Source: Eunapius fragilis (taxonomy: Eukaryota > Porifera > Demospongiae > Spongillida > Spongillidae). From it: a stretch of 64,000 nt of DNA. Made by a program: the position numbers and the translations under genes. The notes beneath the pieces were generated by a model, which saw only the letters and a list, made by a program, of their open reading frames with translations, made no database searches and was not told the DNA's origin. Shown in pieces: positions 47,190-57,261 of this stretch (its first letter is position 1; each line of letters starts with the position of its first letter). Where the stretch lies: contig OY811974.1 of NCBI GenBank assembly GCA_963681505.1, positions 3,459,271 through 3,523,270 of the forward strand. Reading direction: 5' to 3'.

Positions 47190-47270
47190 AAACATTCTTT
47201 AACGAGAAAGTTGGTGGGATATAGGAATTGGAGGCAAATGTGGTGTAAAAAGAAAGGGAAAAAGGTTTGG
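47190..47270 (+). repeat. Dispersed repeat A, copy beside the solo TTAA end
   Basis: Holds GAGAAAGTTGGTGGGATATA and AAATGTGGTGTAAAAAG. As at 20540-20717, repeat A lies just outside a TTAA terminus of the same family. Confidence 0.55.
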
Positions 47271-47381
47271 TAGTAAAATAAGTCAAAAATGCTCAATAGC
47301 TATATGCACTGAAAGAAGTTTTCAGAATTACACTTGCTGGTACTAGTGAATTCAATGACGTAGGCACCCTCTCCTATTGCA

Positions 47382-48184
47382 TTGAAGACCCATCTGAATA
47401 ATTGGACAGAAAAAGCATGCATATATTGTCAGCAAACAAATGTGGGCTCAAAAACATCCATCCCTGCCTATTGTTTCCTTGCACACATCAATGGACTATC
47501 CTGCTCCTATATTTGCAGCAATCGATGTGGGAAAATGTGTCCAACCTTTCCTCTGGCAATAAAAGATCCTTGCTATTTCAAAGTAGGGTAAATGCAGTTT
47601 AGATTCATAGTGGTCTTGAAATACAACCAAGAGTTATGAGTTAGCACAAAATAGTGTGCTTTCTAGATCTGCCATCATCATGTTATGAGTGTTTATTGAG
47701 AAACACAAATGTAGAGGCTCTAGAAGACAAGGCAATACCATTATGCAAATACAATCCTAGCAACTCTAAACTAAACAGTGGAGCAGCCGTTATTACAACT
47801 GTAAGAACAGTGGAAGTGTTACAGTATGCTTCATTTGAGGGTGAGTTTTGGCACATTTTCTATTGAATCAATATCCTCATCTGAGCAGAAGAGTTGAAGA
47901 ATTTGTAGCGCAATGCTGAAAGGAAGGATTAAGACAGCTAGTCTGTAGAGGAGAGAACACAAATAAAAGCCATCATAAGATGTCCGCAGGAGGATGTGCA
48001 AGCCAGACTTCTTGCTCAAGATACAAAGATGGACATTTTGTTGCTATATCAGAGGTCCCTGTTGTTGGCCAAATTGGAACGGTATATCCGACGCAAGTAC
48101 CTTTCTGAACATGAAAATCAGAGGATGGAGTTCAGAGTGAAACACATGCCTAAAGAAGTCAGCCTGGATATAAGAGAGATTTGA
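47382..48184 (+). other. Unrecognised ORF cluster
   Basis: Three short plus-strand ORFs: one Cys-rich (TEKACIYCQQTNVGSKTSI, CSYICSNRCGKMC), one with LPSSCYECLLRNTNVEAL, and one basic (KLERYIRRKYLSEHENQR). They look more protein-like than the average ORF here and lie between two TTAA-family ends, so they may be remains of one element's gene. No family is recognised. Confidence 0.25.
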
Positions 48185-48599
48185 TGAAGTGAATACAAGT
48201 CAGAATATCAAGTATGCGCTTTATAAAGTCTTTCTTCAACTAGATACAAAGCACAATAACAGATAGTTTTGTTGCATTATCAATGCTTCGCATAATAATG
48301 TATGCTAAAGAATGATTGTTGTAAAATTAGGGAATGCCTTCAGGAATAAGTACAATAGCACTCACAAAACAAAGACAAAAAAGCAGTCTTAACACGAAAG
48401 GAACCTTATTATTCCGACAAGTATGGGAGCTCAGCTGCTCTCTTTGATCTCGGTCGTTCTGCACAATACTGGTCCGGTGACACAAAATGCAGCCGTTAGT
48501 GCGCATGTGTATAATAAATCAGCAAGACGCGGTACTGCACCAAATGCAAACCACCAGTCCTAGAAGCTTGGCTTTGGCAAAAAAAAAAACTATGTTAAA

Positions 48600-48887
48600 G
48601 TGTAAGGCTACATAGAAGCATCAAATAAAAAGTTTTCTATTTCTGGCAATGATGCTTCAAAAAAAGTGCCGTATTTTGGTAATCTTTCTGACCGATTAAC
48701 TCCTCAGAAGAATGCAGGTCTTCAACCCTAAACTAGAAAATATGCATACCTTCATCCAACTGATTTATAAACACTTAGCAACGAACAAAATGATTCAAGT
48801 TTCATCTCCGACACATTTTAGTTTTTGCAAATTCCAAAAAATGGGCTACAAAATTAAAGTACCCGTTTCTCATGGAACGGGTGTTAA
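48600..48887 (-). mobile_element. Second solo TTAA-family end
   Basis: Ends in GTACCCGTTTCTCATGGAAC, GGGTG and TTAA (48884-48887), the same 25 bases as at 47149-47176 and in the same orientation. Only this end is clear; the inner border is approximate. Confidence 0.45.
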
Positions 48888-49001
48888 ATTAAACGTTGAT
48901 TGGACGCAACCCAACACTGCTATTCGTATGCTCATAAAGGTTGCCGTATTTGGTGATTGAAAATTTGCCACGAAGCAAGAGATATAATTTTTAATCCATT
49001 T

Positions 49002-49041
49002 CCATCCTTAATTTAGGATGGAAATCCTGAATTAAGGATGG
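49002..49041. repeat. Short inverted repeat
   Basis: CCATCCTTAATT and AATTAAGGATGG flank a 16-base spacer that itself contains GGATGGAAATCC. Confidence 0.7.
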
Positions 49042-50579
49042 CTTTACGCCGCTATATATTTTAGGGGATATTAAGCTTCTATAGGCTTCCATCTAAACAG
49101 CACTATCTAATTAGCCGTATTTTTCCACAGCAAAACCACTGTTTAGGCTTGTGTAACGTTCGTTCGTAATAATGCCGCTTACAACCAAAGTCAGAGAAAA
49201 ATAGAAGGAAATAACGACTAATTAGCTAGCGCTCTTCGTTTCAAATCACGTGAGCAGATTTTAAAACCCTCTGCACTGACCGAGAGAGCTTGTGTTCAAG
49301 TCAAGACAAAATCGGGGGTCCGTTACGCACAATTGGCACAAATAGGTTTCATCTTTGCAGTTTAGAGGCCAGGCACACTGAATTTCAGAAGCCATCTTTA
49401 GAATCATCGTTACTCTTTCTTTAGCATTAGTACAGCTGTAAGCAATTGTGCTTGTTATTTTATACAAAGGATAAGAATACTGTTGTGAAGACAAAGCCTC
49501 AGGCGTCCGAGCTTACGTAAGTAAGAATGATTTGATCAAATATATGGTCCGTTTTCGCTGATACAATCTCATATAAATTTAGCGAAACGACATTTTCTTG
49601 GGAACAGTCCTACATATGTGCAATGCATTGTGCTCCAAAACAGGATATTAACCTTCAGCCCTATATAGCCGATGTATTTTTGCTTCTATTTCATATTATT
49701 GAGAATCTCCAACCTGCGATAAGCACGTTGACGGACTCTCGTGATCGTGTTATTGGCCACAAGTGTAAGTTAATTATACAGGCCTTACAACGGCCGCGGA
49801 AGGTATATAACATTGGGGGGAGCGGGCTCTAAAAGCGACGACAATTAAATTCATTAATACTATGTACACTGACCCAAAATCTGTTACACAGCTAGATCTA
49901 AATGATGTGTACATACATGCGTATGCGCAGAGTTACGAAGTAAATGAGCCAAAATAATGCGATCGCTCTTCATTAACGGCTGTAAATTTTTTTTGCGATG
50001 TCTTGTAAATTGGTATAGGATCTGTTAAATCTTTAAGACCTTTCAATACTTCAATCTGTTTAGGCTGATAAACCTCACTCTTATTGCTACAGCACGTACT
50101 TCGACAGTCGCAAGCTGTCAAATCATTAGCAGCAAGGATGATTGGTGCAATGTCTTCTAGCTGCAGCTCCTCCGGAAAGTTAGAAGTAGGCGGAGGTAAT
50201 TCGAATTCGATTCCGCTGAACAGTTAGCTGGTAGCAAATCAAAATCAATGCTAGGACTAGGTTGAGGTAAGTTCTCTGCAGAACAGTTAGCTGTTGGCAA
50301 TGTGGGATCTATTGCACATTGAGATAAGTCAACTGGGCCTGTATCGTCTTTGGTTTGCTCATTACCACCTCGATGACCTAAATTTTATCCCGCTTCAAAG
50401 ACCACGCTTCATCTAAATGAACCTGCCTTTGCTTCATTTTGTCAAGCACGTGATAGCAATTGAGTCACGCGCGTTCGTCTGTTCATGTACTAAATATGAA
50501 TACGGTTTGATATGATAGCCGAGCCGCATTGTTAATTATAAGTGAATTAACGATACGTATTTTCAGGACCTTTTGTTAT
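49042..50579. other. No confident gene
   Basis: The minus-strand ORFs at 49494-49261 (CAWPLNCKDETYLCQLCV) and 50121-49933 (ACDCRSTCCSNKSEVYQPKQ) are Cys-rich but unplaced. Upstream of the latter, 50440-50170 has protein-like but interrupted minus-strand frames (IDLSQCAIDP-type phrases repeated with AENLPQPSPSIDFDLLPANC). Possibly a decayed gene. Confidence 0.2.
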
Positions 50580-50645
50580 AGGAGGGCTCAGCCCCCCCAG
50601 CCCCCCTCCCTCCCTCCCCCCTCTCCCCCCACCCTTCCACCGCTG
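50580..50645. mobile_element. Fragment of the 1120-type element
   Basis: GGGCTCAGCCCCCCC followed by C-rich sequence and CCTTCCACCGCTG is the reverse of the left end of the element at 1120. No second end was seen. Confidence 0.45.
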
Positions 50646-52545
50646 CCTTGGCCAGGGAAGAGTGGTGGTGGGTCAAACGCCCCCTCAGAACAAGTGATAC
50701 CCTTATTGCACGCATTTGAGTTGCGGCCTGAATTTAACTAACACATTTCTTTAATGGCATTCATCCTGGTTCATGCCGAACAATAACTTGCTTTATAAAA
50801 CTTAGTCGAGGTAAATTAGCTAGTGAACTTGTCAAAATGCAATAAAAAATTAATTGGATTCCAGTCAAATCATACATGTAACCAACCAGCTCGCTAAAAA
50901 TAAATTATCCATCTAAGAATTAACTCCTTTCTGGTATAACGTTCGTGCAATTGAAAACAGAAAAAGACAGCACTATTATTTGGGACTGATAATGAGTCTG
51001 CAAGCCAACGATTTTGTTTTTTGGAGTGGTGTTAGCCACTGAACATAATCTTTTACATTGATCTTTTGCTTATCTCACACAAAGTATTGTCTTGACCTCT
51101 AACAAAAGAATCTTTTCCTGTGTTTATTATTCCTAAATTGCTGTACTTGTTACGTGTACATCCTAATTATTATCTGGGTTAATTGCTTTATCATCAATTT
51201 ATAGGTATTGGGTAATGTTTGTTCAGATGACAAGTCTGGTAGCGATTGGCAATATTTTTTGCGCGCACGCGTTAGCCATGTAGTCATGTTGTGTGTAGAT
51301 TTTCCGTATATTACTTTCTCAGCGCTAAGCGCCTCCCCCCCCCCAAAAAAAATTAAAATTAAAATTAAAATGCAGATCAGGCCTGCTTTCTGATCAGGAT
51401 CGATCTCACTAAACATGTTTGTTGGTCTGTGATAGGAGGACCTCGAGCATCTGATGCAGATCACAGTAAGAAGAAACTTAGCCACGAAACAATAAAGTGT
51501 AGAGCTATATGGATTTTTCAGCTATATGAGCGATGCATGACATGTACTTTTTAAAGAGTTCACTGTTCACAAGGAAAATCGACGGTTAGATTTCAAGTTA
51601 GATTTCAAGTGGGATTTAAAAATCGCCTGAATGATTGTTGCATGATTCACTGTTCAATCACGCAATATCTAAACGATTGCATGCACGAGTGGTGGTCGCG
51701 GTGATTACGCGTTCAATCACTAGCCGTTTTTGAAATAATAAGAATTATTTTTCTGGCCAAAACCCTGTACGGCTTTGGCCAAATAAGCCATGACGAATCC
51801 TGATTCGCTTATTCGCCTAGCTTGCATGCAATTGTATGTATGCCTACGGATAGGATTGTAGAGAAACAGCTATTTTTTATGTGAAACGGATGCATGATGC
51901 ATCTTTTGAATAAAAGAATAAATCTGTACCAGAGCACAAAATTAACGTTACCCCTTCTTTTACATAGCAGTTTTATATTAACAGCACTTGTGTGGCCCTG
52001 TTTGCATGCAAAATGAACAGCTTTTCTTTTATACATAGGGAGTACGGTGAACATGGAGTCACTCATCACAATTCTGTCATGCTGTCCAATAGCTGGTAAG
52101 TTCTGCACCATTTAATCTGTTGTTAGCCCTCCGAAGAATATAATGGTATTAGTTTTCATAGCGGCTGCTACGAACACAGTCACTGAGGTTTTCTTTAGTT
52201 ACCAATGTCACTTTATTTTCTCTATGATCGAGCAGCGAATTTTCTGTATGACCGAGTGGGTACTGTAGAAGCGATGTTGAAGAGCGCCAACAGCATCAAA
52301 CGCTTCATTTAGTATATATCCGGATTTTGTCTTTAGTGGTCAGAAACATGTATGACCCATCGGGCGAAATACAAAACTGAGTAAATTTGCATGGTCAGGT
52401 ACATTAGTCTATAACGCCATGCATCCCTTCCTATAGTTCGTTTCGGTGCAGACATGCACGTGTAGATTCGTGGCCGTAACATGGATATGTTGTCTATAGG
52501 AAGCGAACACAGCGTGAGGAAAGTCTGGTCGAGTGTTATTACGCC
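50646..52545. other. No gene recognised
   Basis: Only short unsupported ORFs. GACCCATCGGGC with flanking similarity near 52355 also occurs near 18638, so both are pieces of an unrecognised repeat. Confidence 0.3.
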
Positions 52546-52727
52546 ATGAAAAAACGAAACGCTGTGTCTTTAGGAGAAAAACCCATTGAGCAGCTTAAGC
52601 AAGGAGGGTCTCCAAGAACAGCACAGCAGTATAGTGATACCTCAATTATCTTGGAGGACGAAAATGTGAAGGTTGAAAGACTTGAACCAGCTTTCGACAG
52701 AGTAAACGCTTTAAGGCCGAGGGTCGA
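52546..52727 (+). other. Short ORF ending in a palindrome
   Basis: From ATG the frame reads MKKRNAVSLGEKPIEQLKQG and continues as a hydrophilic peptide for about 60 codons, then runs into the palindrome at 52728. The composition is protein-like but there is no recognised domain. Confidence 0.25.
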
Positions 52728-52815
52728 CTTCCTGCCGATTTATCGCCTGCAACTGAAATGAATATGCGTAAAAACTCGTATTCATTTGAGTTGCAGGCGA
52801 TAAATCGGCAGGAAG
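52728..52815. repeat. 88-bp foldback palindrome
   Basis: 37-base arms (CTTCCTGCCGATTTATCGCC onward) with one mismatch and a 14-base loop. A probable MITE; no target duplication identified. Confidence 0.75.
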
Positions 52816-53111
52816 TTCACCCGTGTATGTCGGCCTTTAGCACAATTTCTAGATTCAACGATGATATTCATTCAAATGTTAGACGACCCTGCTCTTTTGC
52901 CAACGCCGTAAAGATTCTACAGTACGCGTACATTAATCTTATAACTGCTTTATACACATGTATTATAAACTGTTTGTTTACGTCTATGAATACATGTGTG
53001 AACATGTAATCCAATCGCCACACTGCGCTTGCATTTAAGACCATTTACATGTACAGGGAAGACCACAATTATTATCTGATTGCACTTGGTGGTCTTATTT
53101 GTGAGCGCTTA

Positions 53112-53327
53112 CAGTACGGACTCGCAAATATGGAAAATCACACCTTGCAAATATGGGCATTTCATCGTGGAGTTGGAAAGCTGTTGGTGTACAAAGTGCA
53201 ACCATAATGCTTTCATCAGTTATATTCATTTGGTGAAGGTCAGCCCAGATCTATGGATAACAACAGATCAAAGCCCAACAGCGTTCTCAACCCCACAATA
53301 AAATGCCATATTTGCGAGTCTGTACTG
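53112..53327. mobile_element. Tc1/mariner-type MITE
   Basis: CAGTACGGACTCGCAAATA at the left and its near inverse TATTTGCGAGTCTGTACTG at the right are each flanked by TA (53110-53111, 53328-53329). The terminal CAGT and TA duplication are the Tc1/mariner pattern. The left subterminal motif GCAAATATGG is duplicated. No ORF. Confidence 0.75.
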
Positions 53328-53749
53328 TACTGTAATGAGTGTGAGATTAATGCGGTTTGCCTCGTGCCTCGTGTCGACCACACGGCTACCACCACCACAG
53401 CGATAGAATAGCCCCGCTTCTTCTTTGAGAGCCACTGACTGCGTAGCACAAACTCATTCCAAAGCCAGTTGGAAGAATTGCAAATACATCTCTGCCTTCA
53501 ACAACACATCCAGTTGTTCTGGCTTCATAAAAGGGTAGCCCAACTCCTTAGCTACCTCGGTAACGTAGTCGCTAACTATACTTGTCTGCCCGAACGCCAT
53601 ATAAGCGGTTAAATGGAAAAGCCTATGATTATCTCACATCAACCGCTAATTGGGTGATAACGAACCCACTTGAATGCTGTAATCTGATTGGACTGCAAAC
53701 CCAGAACAGCTTGCAATCCGACTACCCGTAGTCGGGCCACCCCCGATTA

Positions 53750-53897
53750 ATGGCGGCCAATGCTAGCAGCGCTATTGTAATCGAAGACCAGGCAGACCAG
53801 GTCGGCTCTGCAAACGATTTCACATGCAACGGAGTGCCGAAGAAGAGGAAAGCGTCAGCGATTACAGATTTCGTTATAGATGCTATAGGATTTTTTA
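53750..53897 (+). pseudogene. N-terminal coding fragment cut by a MITE
   Basis: ATG at 53750 opens MAANASSAIVIEDQADQVGS, then VPKKRKASAITDF, and is cut after IGFF by the element at 53898. A KKRK-S-ITDF phrase near the start is typical of BED/hAT-type transposases or nuclear proteins, but 49 residues are too few to decide. No continuation was found after 54598. Confidence 0.35.
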
Positions 53898-54598
53898 TGC
53901 ACCTATCAATGGTAACTGCAACCCCCCCCCCCCCCCCCCCCCCCAATCCGGGACATATGGGGGATTTGACATTTATTAAATCAAATGCCCCACTGTTGGG
54001 GACTAATAACTGGTCAAATGACCCCTCCTCGACCCAGTCCCGTTACATGTTTGATACCTTTTATGACCAATGGTTTCGTTCCTGCTATTCAGAACGAACG
54101 CGCGTTAGCCTTTGTAGGTATACAGCTGATATTGTGCCGCTATAAGAGTTGTAGTTATAATTGTACTAGTAGTTTGGTAAAGCGCATGTTCTTGTTTCCG
54201 GTGAGGTACAGGCTAGGTATGATGTTGCGTACCTACCGTGAATGTGCCAAGGTCGTCACAAGTTTTGAGCTGCAAAACACGCCGATATTACACAACCAAA
54301 AATTTAAACATTGTTACAGGATGTAAGCACCGAACGGTATTGGGACGGTCCTGTTTTCGGGACCGTGCCAATACCGTTCGGTGCTTACATCTTGTAACAA
54401 TGTTTAAATTTTTGGTTGTGTAGGGTGAGGTCACAAGCTGTTATACGATTAAAATTCATTCTCGCGGTCGAGGTCAAATCCCCGCGTACGGTCAAATGCG
54501 CACCCTCAATAATCTGATTAGCCGGTCAAATCCCCCACTAATCCCCTATATGTCCCGGATGGGGGGGGGGGGGGTTGCAGTTACCATTGATAGGTGCA
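53898..54598. mobile_element. PIF/Harbinger-type MITE, 701-bp copy
   Basis: The ends TGCACCTATCAATGGTAACT and AGTTACCATTGATAGGTGCA are perfect inverses and are flanked by TTA on both sides (53895-53897, 54599-54601). The inner arms hold C and G runs and TATGTCCC/GGGACATA blocks. It carries a nested palindrome (54289-54422). Same family as 10546 and 56112, but a longer branch. Confidence 0.85.
54289..54422. repeat. 134-bp nested foldback in the MITE
   Basis: Arms from TACACAACCAAAAATTTAAA inward to ACGGTCC pair almost perfectly around TGTTTTCGG. TA at both edges hints at a separate TA-targeting insertion. Confidence 0.75.
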
Positions 54599-54601
54599 TT
54601 A

Positions 54602-55105
54602 TGCCGAAATGCTAAAATTGCAAAGCTTCTGGAGCTTACAGCGCTCCCCCATAACCCCTAGCTGGCAGGGTGGGAGGCAACTTCCCCGGGGCGGCGCCGC
54701 TCACTACTCTGCCCCACCTATAGCATTGACGTCACGCGCGCCTTGCATTGTTTAGTTACATCATATGTATGCTGCTATTTATGTATACGGCACGCTATAA
54801 ATATGTACCACGTGAGCGTATGCCGCCGCCTTCTATCGTTCCCGTCCGGTTATTGTTTATCTCGTACCCACGCAGCGCATATTTATAGTAACATACTTAA
54901 TGATGTAAGACGCGCGCGACGTCACATGCAACTCCTCTATTGTGCCCCCCTCCTCCTAAATCCTGGATCCGCCACTGGTTCGTTGTATAAACAATGCACC
55001 CAACCGTGTGAAATCCACTCAGGACAGCCGCATATGATGTTACCTGCCACGACCGCTACCTGCATGATACAAGACCAAGTAGCTTTCTGGCCAGACCTCA
55101 TAATG
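54602..55105. other. Non-coding, one element end
   Basis: GGATCCGCCACTGG at 54965-54978 is the inverse of a CAGTGGCGGATCC end as found on many animal DNA transposons. No partner end or gene was seen. Confidence 0.3.
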
Positions 55106-55256
55106 CTAGTACACAGCCAATTTTTTACAACCTGTAAGGCATGATATCACCATGAATATGATCATATCATACCTGACACATACTCTGTTGGGAAATCGAA
55201 CTGATACAGGTTGTAAAAAATTGTTCTGTGTACATTGGGGTCTGGGTACGAGACTA
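55106..55256. mobile_element. Truncated TAGTCTCGTACC-family MITE
   Basis: The right end GGTCTGGGTACGAGACTA matches the family of 55443 and 57164. The arms ACACAG, AATTTTTTACAACCTGT and their inverse pair as a hairpin, but the outermost ~25 bases of the left arm are missing. ATGCTA occurs at both borders, a possible remnant of the target duplication. Confidence 0.5.
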
Positions 55257-55605
55257 ATGCTAAGTTCTCTGTCTTCACCACCATGGTCCCTACCCCTTCA
55301 TGACGCGAAATCAATTAAGAGGAAGAGAGATAAGTATGCCCGCTTTGGAAATCTTCTCTCTCCATAGACAATCCTTCGGAGTTCCTCACTCCCTAGCGGG
55401 AATCAGAAGGGAAAAGACAGTCGCCAACATAGGCGTCCGCTCTAGTCTCGTACCCAGACCCACGCCACAGCAGCGGGTGGATTACATCACCGCTACGTGG
55501 AAGTAGGGTCTGGAGAATCTCTCGGCAAAATCGTGGCCAGTGGAATGTAAGGATTGATATTAATTCATACCACTGTCACGCGCTGCGGGTGACTAGGCAA
55601 TTAAG

Positions 55606-55980
55606 ATGGCTTCATTGTGCGTTATGTGTGGCTTTCAGTCGGTGCCGAAGCAGAGAAGGTTATTGCACAGCACCTCTACAATTTACGTATTACCCTTGCC
55701 GAGGCGACTAACGCACGATAGAATGGACGTCGATATCGATGTACCTTCCAGTGTGCTTTGTATAAGATGTTTTAGGTTGCTTGATAAATGCATCAAATTG
55801 AAGCGCGAACTAGATTTGGCGGAGCAAGAAGCAGCAGCTTGTGTTAAAGTGATGTCTGATACATATACAGCTCCTTCTGTCTCCTCTGAGGTTCATACTC
55901 CAGTGCAAAGAAAGAGGTCATCTGATAATCGTGGTGACCTAGTGGGTAATCAATTGTCACCTGCAGTGTCGGTAAAATGA
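55606..55980 (+). CDS. ZAD-like zinc-finger ORF of the helicase element
   Basis: The 124-residue ORF starts 62 bases inside the left inverted repeat. CVMC near the N-terminus and CIRC at about residues 52-55, followed by a helix-forming FRLLDKCIKLKRELDLAEQE, give the C-x2-C...C-x2-C-helix pattern of a ZAD-like zinc-binding domain. The Ser/Arg-rich tail (VQRKRSSDNRG) probably runs into deleted sequence: the stop at 55978-55980 lies at the junction with the helicase exons, so the true C-terminus may be missing. A DNA-binding or dimerisation role is inferred. It is intact as an ORF. Confidence 0.5.
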   Translation: MASLCVMCGFQSVPKQRRLLHSTSTIYVLPLPRRLTHDRMDVDIDVPSSVLCIRCFRLLDKCIKLKRELDLAEQEAAACVKVMSDTYTAPSVSSEVHTPVQRKRSSDNRGDLVGNQLSPAVSVK

Positions 55981-56001
55981 GTGGGATAACCGTTCCGCTA
56001 C

Positions 56002-56715
56002 CCTGTCTAGTAGAAGGGCATCGCTGTTTGCGTCTCCTGCATACACTGCTGTAGCATCTCTCCTTGTTAGTGCTTCGATCTGGTCCTTCATTAACGCGTG
56101 CAAGGGACTAATGCGCCTATCATTGTTACGTGAGACCCGCCCCCCCCCTCCCCCCCCGGGGCATTAGGAGGGATTTGACCTTTATTAAAGCAAACTGCCC
56201 CTGGTTGGGGGTTAATAACTGGTCAATTGTTTACACTACGTGGTCTGATAAAAGGTCAAACGCGTGCCCGACTACGGTCAAATGTGTGGCCAGTTATGAT
56301 TTCACGCGTCAAATCCCCGACTTCGCCCCAGGGGAGGGGGGTCTCACGTAACAATGATAGGTGCATAACAACGATGACTACTGACCCATCGGTTCTTCCC
56401 GCTCGTCTGTCGAACAGTGTAGGCAGGATCCAAACAAACTGATCATGAAAACAAGTTTGCTTGTCCCCAGTGTTTAGGGGGGCCAAGGTCTAATCGAATC
56501 TGGCGACCATGCGGCAACCTACGCAGCAGATATCTGCAGAAGGACTTCCCGCTTCCAGTTGGTAAAGAAACGAAGACATCACAACCACTCACAAAGGCTT
56601 CAATAGCTGCTCGCTGGTCAGGAGTTACACACTGAAAGCCAAGCTTGATTGCAGCGTAGGTGATCTCGTCTGAATCCACGATTACGAACGCGTGACTGTC
56701 ACGCGAAAAATTCAA
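56002..56715 (-). pseudogene. RecQ-like helicase fragment (motifs I and Ia)
   Basis: The first exon starts at ATG 56715, just inside the right inverted repeat. It carries LGFQCVTPDQRAAIEAFVSG (Q-motif region) and FVSLPTGSGKS (Walker A), up to about 56545. A second block begins after a CAG acceptor at 56438 with WILPTLFDRRAGRTDGSVV, is interrupted by the MITE at 56112-56365, and resumes in the same frame with SPLHALMKDQIEAL, helicase motif Ia, then AVYAGDANSDALLLDR, to a possible donor at 56001. The DEAH box and everything downstream are absent. The intron border after exon 1 is not clean. RecQ-family helicases unwind DNA 3' to 5'; this fragment cannot. Confidence 0.65.
56112..56365. mobile_element. 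PIF/Harbinger-type MITE inside the helicase exon
   Basis: The ends TGCGCCTATCATTGTTAC and GTAACAATGATAGGTGCA are flanked by TAA (56109-56111, 56366-56368). The interior matches the copy at 10546 over most of its length. The C and G tracts next to the ends are shorter and interrupted here. Confidence 0.85.
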
Positions 56716-57163
56716 TTAAAATCACTAATTGCGCATGCTCGCAATCCGATTGGAACGTTCAGATTCGAACGCCACTGGCCACGATTTTGCCGAGAGATTC
56801 TCCAGACCCTACTTCCACGTAGCGGTGATGTAATCCACCCGCTGCTGTGGCGTGGGTCTGGGTACGAGACTACGTCCGCTCAGAGTTATCCAGGGGGAGG
56901 GGGGGGGGGGGGGGGGGGGGGGGGGCAAAACCAAACCAGGGGGAAGGTGCGGGAGGGGGATGTGCCCCCTCCCGCGCGAAGCGCGAAAGCTTTCAGTGTT
57001 ATTCAGTTTTATAAGTATCGATCATGCTGTTATATCAATGAATATTAATTAGTTTGGGTATGCCAGGGGGGGGGGGGGCAAATGCCCCCCCCTTGCCCCA
57101 ATGAGCGGACGCCTATGTCGCCAAGTTTGTGATCTCGCCGGGAGCTGGCTGGAGGGCTGGAGG

Positions 57164-57261
57164 TAGTCTCGTACCCAGATCCACGCTTACGTAAGCATTA
57201 TCGCATATAGTATACATTATGCGATAATGCTTACGTAAAGGTGGGTCTGGGTACGAGACTA
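57164..57261. mobile_element. 98-bp fully palindromic MITE, 9-bp TSD
   Basis: Starts TAGTCTCGTACCCAGATCCA and ends with the inverse, TGGGTCTGGGTACGAGACTA. The centre GCATTATCGCATA is palindromic too. GGCTGGAGG flanks both ends (57155-57163, 57262-57270). It shares its terminal 16 bases with the helicase element and is probably mobilised by the same enzyme. Confidence 0.85.

Larger units (their letters stand above)
55443..56872. mobile_element. 1430-bp element, 101-bp perfect TIRs, helicase cargo
   Basis: The left inverted repeat (55443-55543) and right one (56772-56872) match base for base over 101 bp, starting TAGTCTCGTACCCAGACCCA. CGTCCGCTC flanks both ends (55434-55442, 56873-56881), a perfect 9-bp target duplication. 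Inside are a plus-strand zinc-finger ORF and minus-strand RecQ-like helicase exons facing each other, with an abrupt junction near 55985-56000, plus a later MITE. No transposase is visible, so this is a deletion derivative or a gene-capturing element. Two readings: a relative of helicase-bearing Academ transposons, or a Mutator-like element (9-bp duplication, long TIRs) with captured exons. Confidence 0.8.
55428..57117. mobile_element. Outer MITE with 7-bp TSD, interrupted
   Basis: The left end CATAGGCGTCCGCTCA and right end TGAGCGGACGCCTATG are perfect inverses, flanked by TCGCCAA on both sides (55421-55427, 57118-57124). Without the inner element and its extra target copy the MITE is 251 bp. 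Its interior has long G runs near 56888-56924 and 57066-57079, and C-rich CCCCCTCCC. The left end was split from the rest by the insertion at 55443. Superfamily not assigned. Confidence 0.75.

Noticed and set aside
52546-52761. Intact 71-codon gene
   Set aside because: Its last ten residues are read from a foldback palindrome and no domain is recognised, so only the first part is listed, as an uncertain ORF.
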